From Cunninghamia lanceolata (taxonomy: Eukaryota; Streptophyta; Pinopsida; Cupressales; Cupressaceae), in assembly GCA_027924645.1 (NCBI GenBank), contig BSBN01000829.1:1178001-1242000 (forward strand): DNA of 64,000 bases, in the 5' to 3' direction. Below the pieces are notes generated by a model that saw nothing but the letters and a program-made list of their open reading frames with translations, did no database searches and was not told where the DNA came from. Positions 24,111 through 34,385 of the stretch are shown one piece after another; within the stretch, counting starts at the first letter, position 1, and the number at the start of each line of letters is the position of its first letter. Made by a program: the position numbers and the translations under genes.

Positions 24111-24620
24111 GTCATATTGATAATATAATGAAAGGTAAGACCACTTTCTGTTGGAGCACGGAAGGTAAAGCAACTTTTGAGGACATGAAAAGAGCCATAG
24201 CCCATGCTTCAGTTTTGGTGTGTCCTAATTATAAAAAAAATTTCATTATGTATAGTTATGCTTTAGAGCATACATTGTCAGCAATTCTGGTTCAGTAGAA
24301 CAAGGAAGGTGTAGAATCTCTAATTTTATGCATGAGTTGTCCATTGAAAGCTCATGAACTCAAATATTCTAACAAGGAGAAACATGCTTATGCTATAGTG
24401 AAGGCTGTGAAACATTTCAGATTTTACATATTGAACTCACATATTGTTGCTTTGGTGCCAGATACAATAGTAAAATTAATCTTAACTCAACAGGAGTTTG
24501 GGACTAAGAGAGGCAATTGGATTGCCAAAATTCAGGGATTTGATCTTGGCATTAAACCCACTAATCTTGTGTGTGGGAGAGGTTTGTGTCAACTTATTGT
24601 TGATAATGTCCCAAAGGAAA
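24111..24620 (+). pseudogene. Degenerate native RNase H (connection domain)
   Basis: This region follows the thumb and contains FEDMKRAIAHASVLVCPNY and FIMYSYALEHTLSAILVQ, where active gypsy RNase H has an aspartate in the first block. It then has LKYSNKEKHAYAIVKAVKHF. Loss of catalytic residues here is typical of Tat elements, which rely on the second, archaeal-type RNase H. One TAG (24297-24299) replaces a Gln codon. Confidence 0.7.
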
Positions 24621-24679
24621 CAAGTGATGAAGAGACGAAGATTGAAGATGTTCCAACTGTCCTTTTTTTTACTACAACT

Positions 24680-25944
24680 GATGAGTGGTATTCTAATATT
24701 GTTTACTTTCTCACATATGGTGAGTACCCTTCTCATTTGTCCTACAAATAAATATGGACTATCAAGCTCAAGGATGTGAACTTTGTCCTATGGGATAATG
24801 GTTTGTACAAGAGAAGTCTTGATAAAGTTTTCCTCCATTATGTCGATAAGGCACAACAAAGTAAGTTATTGGAGTCTTTCCATAATTTGGCATGTGGATG
24901 ACACTTCTCAGCACTAGTAATGGCTCACAAGATTTTGAGAGCTAGGTATTATTGGCCAACCTTGTTCCAAGATGCATATGACTAGGTGCGTAAGTGTGGA
25001 CTTTGTCAGCAGTTTGTGGGGAAACCCAAGTTGGCTGCACTACCATTGAAACCAGTTGTAATTGAGGAACCATTTCAGTAGTGGGGCCTCAACTTCATTG
25101 GCACTGTGAATCCACCGTCAAGTGCGAGACATAGTTATGTTCTTACTGCGACTGATTATTTCACCAAGTGGGTGGAAGCTATACTAGTTAAGCATACTAC
25201 TTCTAAAGTGGTGTGTAAGTTCCTCAAAGAAAATATCATATCCTAGTTTGGTGCTCCAAACAAGATTTTGTGGTAGATAATGCTACATGTTTTTCCTCTA
25301 ATGAGATTACTAGTTTTTTCTTTGAATATGGGATTATTCTTTCACATTCATCTGATTATTATCTGCAAGGGAATGGACAAGCAGAATCAAGTAATAAGAA
25401 TTTGGTTACTATTATCAGGAAGCTGGTAGATGATAATTAGAGAATATGGCATAAAGCATTATTTGATGCTTTGTGGGTAGATAGAATTACCCCAAAGAGG
25501 GCTATTGGTATGTCACCATTTCAGCTATTATATGATTTGAATGCAGAAATACCTATCACCTTGGAATTGCCAACTTTGAAGTTGGTAAAGGCGGTTGAGG
25601 ATGAAACTTTTGAAAGTTCTATTGATAAACACATAATGTATCTTTCTGAACTTGAAGAGTAGCAAGTTATGGTGGTGGACCATATAGCTAAACATCAAAG
25701 TCAGGTTAAGAAGCTGTTTGATAAGAAAGCAAAGGCTAGAGATTTTCAGATTGGGGATCAAATCTTGTTGTGGGACAAGAGGAGAGAGCCAAAGGGAATG
25801 CATGGAAAATTTGATTCTCTATGGAGAGGCTCATTTGTCATTCACCAGTTTTGTGGTGAAAATAGGTTCTTGTTGCAATATCAAGATGGAACACCATTCT
25901 TGTTGCCACATAGCAGACACCATCTGAAGCTTTTCAATCCATGA
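24680..25944 (+). pseudogene. Integrase of the Tat-type gypsy
   Basis: The zinc-binding part is visible in HFSALVMAHKILRARYYWP and CGLCQQF (24900-25020). The catalytic core has TATDYFTKWVEA (first Asp, near 25150) and a GNGQAESSNK segment with the final Glu (25370-25395). The C-terminal part, GDQILLWDKR to LPHSRHHLKLFNP (25755-25944), is a GPY/F-type module; no chromodomain follows, as expected for Tat rather than chromoviruses. Several TAG stops replace Gln or Trp codons, and there is a frameshift near 25270. Confidence 0.85.
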
Positions 25945-26137
25945 AGTGTCGAATAAGTTCACTTGTATATTTGTACAGTTGTGTTTTTATTTTTCATTTT
26001 TAGTCTTTTTGTGTCTTTTGTTTTGTTCACTTGACTTTATGGACCAATGGCATGGATGAAGGCACTTAGAGACTAGATTCTTAATCCTTTGATTGTTTCA
26101 AAGAACGATCGAAGGAAGCTCCCCAATTAGAGCGAGT
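25945..26137 (+). other. 3' untranslated segment before the right LTR
   Basis: This is short noncoding sequence between the integrase stop and the 3' LTR. No clean polypurine tract is seen; the last purine-rich stretch, TTAGAGCGAG, adjoins the LTR and may be a decayed priming tract. Confidence 0.45.
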
Positions 26138-26450
26138 TGTTGTCCTCAAAATTAGATGTGCTCTTTTTTGTAAGATGACCCCTACGAAACTTGTCCGTTT
26201 CGTAGCCTACACTCTAAGTACGCATTTCGAGGCATATCTTCTTGACCTCATGCGTAGTCCTTTGACCCCTAAGAATGTTTTGGAATATTTCCCTAGGATG
26301 ATTCCTTGAAGTTCATGAAATTTGACTGGCTACGGGCTTGTCAAAATATCATTTTTAAACTTTTAAGGGTGTTAGAAAGTTTTCAGTAGTTCACATGCAA
26401 AGTCGGCCAAAACCCCCGACAATGCATGTGACTTGTTTTCTTATATGTTT

Positions 26451-27610
26451 GAGTGGTCAATATCACCATTCATGCATGTTTAGTTATTTTTACATGTAAG
26501 GGCGGTGAAAATCACTGCCCATACATGTTGTGTGAATGACATGTAATGGCGGTGAAAATCACTGCCCATACATGTTGTGTGAATGACATGTAATGGCGGT
26601 AAAAAACCCCGCCTTTGTACTTTTTGGTGACTTCAAGTCTAACTCGTGTGCAATTAATGCATGATGAGTTTGACTTTAAAACCTTTTTATGTTTTATTTC
26701 TTTTAAGAACTTCATTTGTAATTGCTTAGTCATTTTGTTTTTCTTCTAATCCCTCATTTACTTGCGGATTTTCCATCAAAGAGTGATTTTGCTTGTGCAA
26801 AAGATCAAATCTTGCCTAGGGTTTGTGTCGTCATCATCGTCTTTCTCTAGGTAAGGATTTTTATTGATGTATAATTCTTTATCTTCCTTTTGATTGTGGG
26901 TGTTAGGTTTTGAACATTTTTATTCTCGATTTATCTCTTGATTTCAAAGAAACTAAGAATCGTTTGTTCTGTAATGAATTAATGTGTTTTAAAAATAGGG
27001 CTTTCTATTTTTGAGTCATTCATTCATTTTTTTTGAGTAATAGTTTTTATTTTCTTTGGTTAATGATGACATGGGGATTTTTTCCTTTTTGTAAAACCTT
27101 AGTGTTGTCATTTTTTCTTCCTAAAAAATCTGTCATTTGTAGGATCAGTTTGTCCTACCGACTACACACGACTTGTTTATTCCCTTGAGTGTATGAGTGG
27201 TCATTTTGGCCGCCCATGCCTTTGTTTTCTTTTTGTGCTACCTTAAGTGTAAGGGCAGAAAAAATTGCCACCCCTACATACAAAGTCTTGAGTCTATACC
27301 ATATGTAAGAGCGGTAAAAGTGACCACTCAAACACTTTTGACTTTTGCTATAAGACCCTCATGCATGAGCAGTCATTTTGACCACTTGTGCACTTTAAGA
27401 CCTGCATATCTATTCACGTCTAAGGGCGGTCAAAATGACCACTCATACATGAAAAATTCACTAGTGTTATCAATATGCAAAAGCAATCATTTTGACCATC
27501 ATTTCACTTCTTTGCAAAACCAACCTACCTACATGGAGAGGCAGCTATTTTAGTTGCCCTTACACCAATGTTGAATTTCTCACATGCAGGAGCTATCATT
27601 TTGACTGCCT
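26451..27610 (+). repeat. Array of imperfect 30-bp inverted repeats in U3 (copy B)
   Basis: This corresponds to 14175-15297 in copy A with one more unit. The units at 26493 and 26549 both read CATGTAA-GGCGGTGAAAATC-ACTGCCCATACATG with the same GTTGTGTGAATGA spacer, so the array has gained or lost a 55-bp unit since the LTRs were identical. Other units lie near 27185, 27240, 27305, 27360, 27420, 27475 and 27535. Confidence 0.65.
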
Positions 27611-27841
27611 TACATGATTTCTCGCTAAAATTTCCTAACACTGGAAATTCTTGAAAATGAAGCCTTTGACCCACTTTTGCCTAATTTTTTGACTTGCTCA
27701 CTCTCTAGCCATCTTAAGCGAATCCCTATGAACATGATCATCATTATGCAGTTTCCTTATAATGCCAAATTTTCCCCTAACTGTGAGATCATGAACTTTT
27801 GCAGTTTCTTCAAGTAGTAGCTGTGATCAACATCACATCCA

Positions 27842-29149
27842 ATGAATTCTTCAAAGCCAATGTCTGAGCCATCTTCATCGAAGGCTAAAACAATGAAGTA
27901 TAAGTATCAAGCGGTTTTCCCTGTTACTTCATTACAGTCAAATGTTGATGAGGTTAGAGACATAGAAATAGGCCATGTTGATATGGTGGAGTTTATGGAA
28001 AGAACCAAGCAACCAAACCCTCCACGGTACATGCAAAAGATCATTGATAGTCATATACACTTGGTGGCCTCTTTCCAAGTTGCAACTCACAATCCAGAGT
28101 TTGTTCTTCAAGTGGCCAATCATTATGACAAAGACACTAGAACTGTGGTGGAGGCCAACAAAAACATTATCATGAGGCTACATGTAGAATTCTTAGATAA
28201 GGTATTCATGTGCCCACCTATTGAGAATGTTGGAGAAATTGACTTTGCCAAAGGTCAACAAGATTTTGACAACGATGTTGAATATGACAAGAGGCATATT
28301 AATAACAAGTGGTTGAGAAATCCTTGTAGTAATCTATCCAGATGGCCTAGAGGACTACCAAGGAGTGACTTTGTGGAAGAAGTTAGTGATTTGATTACTT
28401 TGTTGAGAAGAGTCAGAGGTCTTCCTTCTTCTACATTCCATGAGTCAATGTATTTGTACATTAGATTCATTCTTAAGGGGCAACAAAAGATATTTTGGGG
28501 AGAACAAATCAGCAATGCTTTGCATGATCAGTTTCTTAAGGTTAATACTACTTTCAAGTTTTATATGACCTTCTATCTAGTGTATGTTGTTGCATCAATG
28601 AAGATGTTTCTAGGTTTAACTCAAGATGGAGATCAGAGAGTTGTGCCAGTTTTTCAATACTATCCTCAAATAAATCTCAAAGGATCCATTCACCATTTCA
28701 AGAGGGTGAATGTTTATTTCTTTTTAATCTTCATGTGCTTGTGGAATAGTGAATTGGAGCAAAAGAGGGTGTCTGATGAGGCATGGGAGGTTGTGAATTC
28801 TTTTGGTTGTTTATTCTTGCAATTCCCTACTTTTACATATCTAAGAGTTGGATATTACCCAGGTTATCCATACATGTTACCTCGGTATCCAAGTGACAAG
28901 ATGGTTCTGATAGAGCTGTACAAACAATTGATTATGCTTCATAATAAGCAGATGGAATTGAAAAAGTCTAGAATTAAGTTTCTGGTGGAAATTGGGAGAT
29001 ATTCAGTTCAATCTGGTACCAAAGCTAAAGCAATTGAAACTGAAATGCAGCTTGTGACTATGAAGCAATTCAAAAAGAGGAGTAATCTTGATTTTCACAA
29101 GGTACAGGACAAAATTAAAAGAAAATCATTGTTCCATATTCCTAAATGA
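27842..29149 (+). CDS. LTR(U3)-embedded reading frame, copy B, N-terminal part (435 codons open)
   Basis: This is the longest intact frame in the window. It starts at an ATG (MNSSKPMSEPSSSKAKTMKY) and is open to a stop created by a 35-bp deletion. Apart from a basic, Ser-rich first 20 residues it looks globular, with NPPRYMQKIIDSHIHLVAS, FLDKVFMCPPIENVGEIDF, SMYLYIRFILKGQQKIFWGE and GYPYMLPRYPSDKMVLIELY. A short hydrophobic run (YFFLIFMCLW) could be buried core. There is no zinc knuckle, protease, polymerase or integrase motif and no signal peptide. It sits in U3 about 230 bp after the inverted-repeat array and upstream of the TATA box. I do not recognise the family. The frame at 34386-37810 has a similar segment. 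Confidence 0.6.
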   Translation: MNSSKPMSEPSSSKAKTMKYKYQAVFPVTSLQSNVDEVRDIEIGHVDMVEFMERTKQPNPPRYMQKIIDSHIHLVASFQVATHNPEFVLQVANHYDKDTRTVVEANKNIIMRLHVEFLDKVFMCPPIENVGEIDFAKGQQDFDNDVEYDKRHINNKWLRNPCSNLSRWPRGLPRSDFVEEVSDLITLLRRVRGLPSSTFHESMYLYIRFILKGQQKIFWGEQISNALHDQFLKVNTTFKFYMTFYLVYVVASMKMFLGLTQDGDQRVVPVFQYYPQINLKGSIHHFKRVNVYFFLIFMCLWNSELEQKRVSDEAWEVVNSFGCLFLQFPTFTYLRVGYYPGYPYMLPRYPSDKMVLIELYKQLIMLHNKQMELKKSRIKFLVEIGRYSVQSGTKAKAIETEMQLVTMKQFKKRSNLDFHKVQDKIKRKSLFHIPK

Positions 29150-31291
29150 GATACACAAGTTGGATTACTATAGACTACATCCGAGTCAAATAGAAGAACT
29201 TAGGTTGGCAAATATTTCTGATGGCATGGAGGATGAGGGGGATGTTTTAGATCCTACATATAATATTGAAAATATTAAAGCCTCACCCTTACTAGAAATC
29301 AAATGGTCAGTAAAAGAGGAAACTTCCCTTAGAAAAAGATTTTAGCCCATATTGGCCAACACCAATATATGGTTGCAGAATAAAGGAACCAGTTTGAAGG
29401 AATTTCTTACTAGATCTGAAACTGAGGTTCAGGAACAAATAGGGAAGAAGGTTGAGAACATAACTAAGAACAAAAGTGATGCTCCTTCTTCATCCAATGT
29501 ATCAAAGCCATAGATTAAGTTTGTTTCTAAAAGAGGGAAAGCAAAAGAAGTAGCAGAAAGTTCAAACACTGAGGATCCAGGTTCAGAAAAGATGAATGTT
29601 GACATTGTGGAGTCTGAGAATGTGGAAGTAGAGCAACAAGATGTAGAAGAGCCCCATACAGAAGATGTAGAGATGGGTGAGAAATCAGGTGATGAAAGAG
29701 ATGAGGGACATGAAATAGAGACAAATGTAGAACAAAAACAACTTGATGGTTTACCCAAGTCCTCTTAAGTAGATGTTTCCCATAAACCACAAGTTTCTAC
29801 TGCCTTGCCACATATTTCTATTTTTGATCATATACTAGTTGTTTCAAATATTCCTATTTCTCCTATTATTGTTGTGTCTACTGATTCTAATCCTACTTCT
29901 ATAAAGACTAGTTTTGGGACTATTTTTTATTCTTATAGTTCAATACCCAGTTTGTGTTCACCTTCATTTGACATTGGAGAACAAACCGTGTTAGATCAAT
30001 TTCTAAATACTCTTGAGAAGAATTTTGGTGCTATAGGTACAATTTTTACTACGACTTCTCCAATTATTACCATCACAAGTGTCAGTATGGATCCTATTGA
30101 GAAGACATTTGATCCACCCCCAAGTGTAAATGTTTCCATGCTCCCTCCTTGGTTGTCAGCATATACTCCAAAGAGAAAGAAGCAGGCCATTTTGCCTGAT
30201 GATACTGATTTGGAGAAGCTATTTCCAGCGAAGCCAAAAGCACAAAAGAAAAAGCCAAAGACTATATCTAGGCTTGTGGATGATAAAGGAGTAAGATATG
30301 CAGAGATTGCAAGACCTTCTCTTGAAGCTACAATAGATAGATTCAATATAAATGATTACACTATTTCCAGAGTTGAGTTGGGAAAGCTTACCCATGAGGG
30401 TATTAAATCAGATTTTCAGGTAACAGCCAGTTCTTTACTTAATAAGTATGATGAAGAAAAGAAAGAGAAAGAATGATACAAAGCCAAGGCTAAACAACTT
30501 GCAGTGGTTCTTCAAAAGATAACAATGTCCTCAGAATTTGTGGAGCCTATGGCAGTTTCTATTGAAGATCCTTTGATTTAGAAGGATGAAAAAGTTCATG
30601 TTAGAGGAAGGGCTGTTGGTGAATTTCTGGATAGAATGCTCATGTAGGGAAAAGTTCTTTTGAAAACTACAATAGAATGAAAAGAGAAAATGGGAAAAGC
30701 AAGAGTTGAGATTGATGAGCTTGTTGATTCATTATCCCAGAGACTTCAATATCTGGAGGAGACTCTAGAAGAGTGGATTGAAATGAAGAAGATAAAGATA
30801 AAGAATTTGATAGCAACTGGTACTGTATCAAATCGAGAGTCTTATATTAAGACTAAAGAATCTTTGATCCATCACATTAATGTGTTAAAGGGTGTATTTG
30901 AAGATCTACAAAGTGCACGGGAACTCAGTGAGGACAATGATGTAACACTTTTGCATAGACTTGAAGAATTTCCATGTACCTTGATAGGAGAAAGTCACAA
31001 GTTTCTTTCTTCAGAGAAATTGATTGATGCATTTGAAAAGATGATTCAAAGGGATTTTGAGGACGAAGTGTTTTCAATTGCCTCATTGGACAAGCTTCGT
31101 GATTATTAGTCAACTCTTGATAACTTGAAAGACAATCTTGGGAAGCATGAGAAGGCAATCAAAGCAGTGAAAGATGTGATTGTTAAGGCTCATGTGATTT
31201 TAGAAAATATAGCTAGACTAGATGTTTGTGAAATGGAAGCAGTGAGACTATCTACCAGAATTTTTTGAAGAAGAATGATGGTGGCAACTAA
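29150..31291 (+). pseudogene. LTR(U3)-embedded reading frame, copy B, middle and C-terminal parts
   Basis: In the ancestral frame (restored when the 35-bp deletion is allowed for) the product would have been about 1,160 residues. The middle part is acidic (29480-29760), then Ser/Thr/Pro-rich (29800-30130), then a conserved block LPPWLSAYTPKRKKQ, with a Lys-rich KPKAQKKKPK motif and FNINDYTISRVELGKL (30140-30400). The C-terminal part (30530-31260) is Glu/Lys/Leu-rich, predicted coiled coil. Stops at 29343, near 29512, near 30474 and near 30678 occur at the same codons in copy A; TAG at 31107 is private to B. The terminal TAA is at 31289-31291. Confidence 0.65.
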
Positions 31292-31487
31292 AATTCTTTC
31301 TTCTTGCCTTAGCTTATTTTTCATAGTTTTGTATATGTAATTTGCAATTAGTTCTGGACATATCCACATGTATTTTTCCAAAATGTAATTATGTATGGAA
31401 CAAAGGAAGTCCTAAGTCAAAAAGGACTCTTTTGTTGAATAAGTCAAAGTAGTTAGACTTTTCCTAGATTAGCTCAAGGCCTCTCAC

Positions 31488-31497
31488 TATAAATAAA
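31488..31497 (+). promoter_or_regulatory. TATA box of LTR copy B
   Basis: TATAAATAAA is conserved with copy A, about 200 bp after the U3 reading frame. In the 3' LTR it would drive readout transcription into the flanking DNA. Confidence 0.6.
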
Positions 31498-32220
31498 GAG
31501 AGCCTCTATTGTAATTTTTATCTTTTGTCTATTGCAAGTAAACTCTGCCAAATTGAAGAGCACATCAAGAGTTTGAGCTTTATTGTGTTTATCAATTTTT
31601 CAAGCAACTATTAATATAAGAAGGCATTTTGAGTATCAAACTTTGTGTTGAATCAAACTGTATTGTGATATTGATGTTCTTATGTCATTAATATTACATT
31701 ATATTGGTTAGTTATTTGAACTGTGGAGATTTTATCAATCGATTGAGAGAGTGTTCTGATTTTGATTCTAGTAGTCTTTGTGCTATTATATCATTAAAGG
31801 AGATTGTGTTAAGTTAGTGAAGGAGATATAAATTGGACACTTTGTGTTGTCAATTGTTGTCTTCAACATGGTTATATTTCATAGTTGATATAAGGTGAAG
31901 ACTTTGTGCTTCATTTTGTTTCAAATTAGTTTATTGTTATTCAAGTGGAAGGAGTTACAGAAAACTTTGGGTTTTCATGAGCTTCGTGGTAATTTATATT
32001 TCTTTTGTGAAAGTTATTGTTGTGGAGAAAGAACACATATTCTTAAAAAAGAGAATATTGTGATATGAAACCATCATCTACATAATTGAGTATAAGAATA
32101 GTTTACTTTGTGATAAAGGGAACCTCCCCTTGTTGAGAGGAGAGACTTTGTCTCATCATAGTTGTGGCTAATATAACCATTTTGCCGTTAGTGATTTAAT
32201 GAATAAATATTCACCCAACA

Positions 32221-32225
32221 AATTT
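32221..32225. other. Target-site duplication AATTT (right)
   Basis: The five bases immediately after the right LTR are identical to 13864-13868. Confidence 0.8.
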
Positions 32226-34100
32226 AATATTTGCATAAGCTTCCTAATGTAGGGATACTAGATGCAAATGTTACAAATCTATGCACTAGGAACAACCAAT
32301 TAAAATTTACATTTGGATATTAATTTCTCAAATGAATATGTGAAAAACACAAATTACTACTTATGAAATATGAGTTATTTGCCATTGTTTTCCATGGTAG
32401 ATTTTGTATCTATGAATATTAAAAGCTATGAATAGTGATAAGATATTAGGTCTGTTAAACCCTAGCACTTTCATCAAAATCTATGGAGGTTTTCCATGTT
32501 AAACCTTGTTAGACAAGGTAAAGAAGAAGTCATTGTTATCAAGTCAAAAGACAATAACTCAAGTAAATGGTTTGTGAAGATAATATGAATGAGTTTCATG
32601 ATAGTCACAAGGGCAAACATGGGTATGTCATGTTTCATTGAGGACTCACAAAAGATTTCTCTCATGAAAAATAATGAATAGAGAATATATTATATAATGA
32701 CATGACAAACCAAATGACAGAGAGCAGTATGACAAGACTTTCATGACAATGTTGTTTAACGAGTGGTGTCTCTAAGAGATTTAATGATATTTTTGTAAAT
32801 ATAAGTGAATCCTAAGATTATCATGAACAAGAGCATATTCTTTGGCATAGGAGTATGTAAGTGATTTCTATCTCCACATTGTGAGTGTGAGTAGAAGGTA
32901 GTATATAAGGATTTTTATGAGACACTATCTTGAATTAGGCCTTAAGATTTTGTGTGATGGAAATGTTGCAGATGACAGTTATAAGTTAGGGACTATATGA
33001 CAAGTGTGCATGAAGGATAGATGACAAATAATCCATAGGTCACCTGTGCAGGTCACAAGATAGCCTACACAATCACACTTACAATCATGATAGAAGTGTT
33101 TAGCATCTTGTTTTAAAATTTCAAGATGCTAATGGATGAGTTATAGCCTATGGAAAATATAAAAGAGGACAGTAAACAAACATCTAAAAGTAGTCTACAA
33201 GTATACATGGTTGGCGATAAAGGACAATGTAAGAGACTGTTAGTGCATGGTAGATTAGATGAGAGTATTAAGGCAATCCAAGGGTCTTAGGTTATTTCCT
33301 AGAGTTTGTGAGACCATAAGAATACACATGATCTAATAATATAGTCAAATGCCCTATGACACAAACATGGTGATAGTCTACATTATCATGCAATGATTAG
33401 TCATCATAGCGAAGAAGCATATCATAGCCATATGACTATTGAAAAAGGGAATAGATCAATAATGAGGTGTGATTGAGATATTAGTTTCAAATGACAATAT
33501 TCTCTTATTGCAAACATAGGAACAACAATGTTACATTCTAGACTTGACTCCCTTGACTCAAAACCTATGAGTGAAAGTGTGAAAAGAGTAAGGTTTGAAT
33601 TTGAGAGAAGACCAATGATAGCGGTATCAAATAGTCACATGACAGTACCTGCTCTTGGGTTGTAGAGTCAAATTATTGAAAGGTTTGTGTTTTCCTTCTA
33701 GCCACAACTCGAATTACATGGCATGGAATTGTTTATGGCTGACATAAACATGCAAGGTTGTTTTCACCTAGTTCTACTTACAAATCCAAATTGATTTCTC
33801 TAGATTACTATGACCTGCTCAATGGAATTTAATCCCTACTTGAGGAAACCCTATCAAATAAATCACACAAAACAACAAATGTGTTTTGAAGAACTAGTTT
33901 GATATGTTAATTCAAATAACAAGGAAAAGGCAAAATGGAGACAACCAGATAAAGTATCCAAGATATTTAACAAGTAATTGAGAACTAGAAGTAATGGCAC
34001 CAGAGAAATGTAGTTTTTCTATTGATTTGCTTTAAAGAACAGACCTTACAATTATCTCTTTCTGAAATCAAATTTCCCAGAGAGAGAGCCCTAAGGTCTT
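32226..34100. other. Noncoding interval, possibly R/U5 of a minus-strand LTR
   Basis: No gene is recognised. Its left end continues the pre-insertion sequence interrupted at 13868. The right end lies just downstream (minus strand) of the TATA box at 34110-34117, so part of it may be R/U5 of the LTR-like module whose reading frame is at 34386-37810. I could not place an LTR end or primer site. Confidence 0.35.
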
Positions 34101-34109
34101 GGTTTCCTT

Positions 34110-34117
34110 CTTATAAG
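34110..34117 (-). promoter_or_regulatory. Putative TATA box downstream of the minus-strand reading frame
   Basis: On the minus strand CTTATAAG lies about 270 bp after the end of the reading frame at 34386. This is the same arrangement, gene then TATA box, as in the U3 of the Tat-type LTRs. Confidence 0.4.
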
Positions 34118-34385
34118 GACCGAGGAAGCAACAAGCTTTAGACCTTTCACATTCAAAATGGCTTTTCATATTCCCACCCTTAATATATTATATTACAATG
34201 TTTTTCTTTTGACAAGTCTAAATTAGATTGCCAAATATATTTTGAATATATTTAGAAAAGCATAAAAAATAGAAAGAGACAAAAGAGGAGGACATCCAAG
34301 ATTTGTTGGTGCCTATTGACACCAACTTTATGCTCATTGCTGTCCTACCTGATCAGTCTTCAATTGCAAGATATTTTTACTCCCA

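Larger units (their letters stand above)
13869..32220 (+). mobile_element. Complete Tat-type Ty3/gypsy retrotransposon with ~6.1-kb LTRs
   Basis: Two direct repeats of 6,074 bp (13869-19942) and 6,083 bp (26138-32220) flank a 6.2-kb internal region with a tRNA-Arg-like primer site, Gag, protease, an extra RNase H, reverse transcriptase, degenerate RNase H and integrase in that order. Both repeats begin TGTTGTCCTC and end CACCCAACA. Flanking sequences diverge exactly at those points, and AATTT duplications bracket the whole. The primer site and extra RNase H place it in the Tat lineage, which includes Ogre-like elements. Every coding domain has stops, so this copy is dead. The LTRs are unusual in carrying a long reading frame upstream of their TATA box. 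Confidence 0.88.
26138..32220 (+). repeat. 3' LTR of the Tat-type gypsy (copy B)
   Basis: A 6,083-bp LTR, collinear with copy A. Relative to A it carries one extra 55-bp inverted-repeat unit (near 26549), an intact ATG for the U3 reading frame, a 35-bp deletion at about 29144 and one GATAAA unit fewer near 30800. It ends CACCCAACA at 32220 and is followed by AATTT. Confidence 0.88.
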
